Assembly (NCBI GenBank): GCA_002506015.1
Contig: DAWR01000125.1
Location: 12,813 to 20,013, forward strand
Reading direction: 5' to 3'
Length of the DNA: 7,201 nt
Source: Candidatus Methanogasteraceae archaeon UBA261
GTDB lineage: Archaea; Halobacteriota; Methanosarcinia; Methanosarcinales; Methanogasteraceae
Part shown: positions 5,811 to 7,201 of the stretch, piece after piece
Layout: the number at the start of each line of letters is the position of its first letter
Position numbering within the stretch: position 1 is the first letter of the stretch
The notes under the pieces: model-generated
Database searches by the model: none
Seen by the model: the letters and a program-made list of their open reading frames with translations, nothing else
What the model was told of the DNA's origin: nothing
Translations under genes and position numbers: made by a program

Positions 5811-6743
5811 ATGATCTTACTATCAGGCGGAACCGGAACACCAAAGCTCCTTGCCGGAATGAGAGAAGTCATTCCCGAAGAGGAGATCACCGTAATCGTA
5901 AATACGGCAGAGGATACGATAGTTTCAGGAAACCTCGTCTGCCCTGACATTGATACAGTCATGTACCTCCTTTCCGGCGCAATCGATGCCGCAAAGTGGT
6001 GGGGCATCCGCGATGACACCTTTGTGACACACGAATACCTGAAAGAAATCGGGCACCACGAGATCATGCAGATCGGCGACATGGATCGTGCAACCCATAT
6101 TCTGCGATCGGATCTGATCCGCAGCGGCTGCACGCTCACAGAGGCGATCTGCGAACTGACACACCGCTTCGGAATCAGAGCCACGGTCCTGCCAATGACT
6201 GACAACGAGGTTGCGACGCACATCGCAACGTCTGACGGGGTGATACACTTCCAGGAGTACTGGATCACGCATCAGGGCGAGCCGGATGCGCTTGATGTTC
6301 AGATCCGCGGAATCGAAGACGCGAAACCATCTGATGCAGTGCTCGCCGCTTTGGATGGCGAGGATCAGGTCGTGATCGGTCCGAGCAATCCGATCACGAG
6401 CATCGGTCCGATAATTGCGCTTCAGGGAATGCGGGAGATTATGAAAAGGAAGAGAGTGGTTGCGATAAGCCCGATCATCGGCGGTGCGCCTGTGAGCGGA
6501 CCCGCCGGGAAGCTGATGCGGGCGTGCGGATACGCTGTGTCGTCCACAGGCGTTCTCAAGTGCTATGGCGACATTCTGGACACATTCATAGTCGATCAGA
6601 TGGATGTCGAGATCGACGAGGAAACTGACGCCGGTGGTGTCCGGATCGTCCGGGCAGATACGATGATGTCGTCAGTTGATAAGAGTAAAGCGTTATCGCA
6701 GGTGGTTGTTGACGCGTTCGATGGTTTGGGCGGCGTTTGCTGA
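5811..6743 (+). CDS. cofD: 2-phospho-L-lactate transferase (coenzyme F420 biosynthesis)
   Basis: Cytoplasmic enzyme that transfers the phospholactyl group (in other organisms a related phosphoenolpyruvyl group) from its GDP-linked donor to the deazaflavin Fo, giving F420-0. F420 carries hydride in methanogenesis and methane oxidation. The 310-residue length is normal. Motifs in order: SGGTGTPKLL (5-14), NTAED (31-35), CPDIDTVMYLLSG (44-56, with Asp48 of the conserved PDxDT), IGDMDRATHILRSD (88-101), SDGVIHFQEYWI (141-152), IGPSNPITSIGP (189-200) and SPIIGGAPVSGPAGKLM (220-236). The start matches the canonical N-terminus MIxLSGGTGTPKLL. No other F420 gene is in the window, so the pairing with pelA is not a pathway link. 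Confidence 0.97.
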   Translation: MILLSGGTGTPKLLAGMREVIPEEEITVIVNTAEDTIVSGNLVCPDIDTVMYLLSGAIDAAKWWGIRDDTFVTHEYLKEIGHHEIMQIGDMDRATHILRSDLIRSGCTLTEAICELTHRFGIRATVLPMTDNEVATHIATSDGVIHFQEYWITHQGEPDALDVQIRGIEDAKPSDAVLAALDGEDQVVIGPSNPITSIGPIIALQGMREIMKRKRVVAISPIIGGAPVSGPAGKLMRACGYAVSSTGVLKCYGDILDTFIVDQMDVEIDEETDAGGVRIVRADTMMSSVDKSKALSQVVVDAFDGLGGVC

Positions 6744-6914
6744 TAACAGCCATGACCTGCGGCTCTGCATCCGAATTTAACGAACTCACGAAGAGTCTCG
6801 AGGAAGAACCTCAAAATGAAGCGCGGAATAGGTATGAAATATAGTCAAAATGGGGGATCGGGGACGAACGCCCGTGGTAGTAGAGTAGGAAATTTAGAGA
6901 GTTCTGAGGTGAAA

Positions 6915-6924
6915 TTATTTTTTA
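6915..6924 (+). terminator. Oligo-T candidate terminator for cofD
   Basis: TTATTTTTTA contains T6 at 6918-6923, about 175 nt past the cofD stop, in the form archaeal RNA polymerase can use to terminate. It lies just before repeat A copy 3. No other T run of this length follows cofD, so it is the best candidate. Confidence 0.4.
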
Positions 6925-6928
6925 CTAT

Positions 6929-7018
6929 GTATGTGTTTAGCTGAGGCAGAAAAACCACGAGACCAAGACAGAAATCTTGTGGAAATCAGTGTAATCTCGT
7001 GGTTAGCTAAACACATAC
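6929..7018 (-). repeat. Dispersed stem-loop repeat A, copy 3 (3' of cofD)
   Basis: The most complete copy. It is bounded by a perfect 14-bp inverted repeat, GTATGTGTTTAGCT (6929-6942) and AGCTAAACACATAC (7005-7018). Inside, AACCACGAGA (6953-6962) pairs perfectly with TCTCGTGGTT (6995-7004), and an imperfect inner stem CCAAGA/TCTTGTGG (6963-6982) follows. Its reverse complement aligns with copy 1. The nested inverted repeats would fold into a long hairpin in RNA or as a cruciform. Confidence 0.85.
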
Positions 7019-7112
7019 TCAATAGCAGATAGAGCGGCGAGAAACGACCTGAAATCATTGCTTGACATGAAGATACCGGTTCAAAGAGGGAGTAGCAAGA
7101 GATCGACATATT

Positions 7113-7201
7113 ATGAACTATTTGTTTAACGGAAATCTTTCCGATAGATCGTGGGGTCTGTTTTGCGAAAGGAAAATAAAACTTCCCGTGGACCCAGCCC
7201 C
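7113..7201 (+). CDS. Possible start of an unrecognised protein, cut by the window edge
   Basis: An open frame from ATG at 7113 runs 29 codons to the window end without a stop (starts MNYLFNGNLSDRSWGLF and continues CERKIKLPVDPA). The residue mix resembles ordinary protein, but the stretch is too short to be sure. There is no Shine-Dalgarno next to the ATG, which fits most genes here. I do not recognise the family. It could also be a chance open frame. Confidence 0.35.
   Translation, partial: MNYLFNGNLSDRSWGLFCERKIKLPVDPA

Larger units (their letters stand above)
6744..7112. other. Intergenic region after cofD; two weak small-ORF candidates and repeat A
   Basis: No confident gene. Two overlapping short reading frames were examined. 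One at 6752-6844 (30 codons, starting MTCGSASEF, acidic) begins 8 nt after the cofD stop and has no ribosome binding site. The other at 6816-6944 (42 codons, starting MKRGIGMKYS) has GAGGA at 6800-6804, 11 nt before its ATG, but is glycine/serine-rich and ends inside repeat A copy 3. Neither resembles a known protein to me. An oligo-T run and repeat A are listed separately; from 7019 to 7112 I see nothing except a CTCAATA fragment (7018-7024) reminiscent of repeat B. Confidence 0.5.

Noticed and set aside
6842..6883. Amber (TAG) read-through or pyrrolysine codon in the small ORF after cofD
   Set aside because: The frame at 6752 stops at TAG and meets another TAG after 11 more codons. argH and pelA both end in TAG as a normal stop, and no Pyl-related gene is seen, so there is no support for recoding.

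Overview
The window looks like chromosomal DNA from a euryarchaeon, most likely a methanogen or an anaerobic methane-oxidising relative. The main evidence is an aPelota gene (pelA, archaeal/eukaryotic ribosome rescue), a CofD gene for coenzyme F420 synthesis, archaeal-type TATA boxes about 26-35 bp ahead of several genes, tRNA genes without an encoded CCA end, and mostly Shine-Dalgarno-less starts. The exact lineage cannot be fixed from the sequence alone.

Layout, left to right: an intramembrane M50/site-2-type metalloprotease on the + strand (56-718); a roughly 350 bp convergent intergenic region rich in palindromes; purD (1067-2374) and argH (2616-4064) on the - strand; three tRNA genes on the - strand, in transcription order Ile(GAU), Phe(GAA), Gly(GCC), with the Gly gene ending only 3 nt before the argH start codon; a divergent intergenic region of about 310 bp with promoters for both sides; pelA (4688-5746) and cofD (5811-6743) on the + strand; then about 370 bp with no confident gene, and a possible unrecognised CDS that starts at 7113 and leaves the window.

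The genes are housekeeping or biosynthetic: purine synthesis (PurD), arginine synthesis (ArgH), rescue of stalled ribosomes (Pelota), F420 cofactor synthesis (CofD), decoding (tRNAs) and membrane proteolysis (M50). They do not form one pathway. No phage, insertion sequence, CRISPR array, toxin-antitoxin pair or defence system was seen.

The unexplained content is non-coding. A family of about 85-90 bp stem-loop elements (called A here) occurs downstream of purD, argH and cofD, each time in the same orientation relative to the gene that precedes it. A second 28-bp repeat (called B) abuts A in two places and stands alone over the predicted pelA transcription start. The tRNA-Gly/argH junction and an 8-bp tandem repeat that doubles the pelA ribosome binding site are further points of interest. 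I did not find a convincing new multi-gene system.
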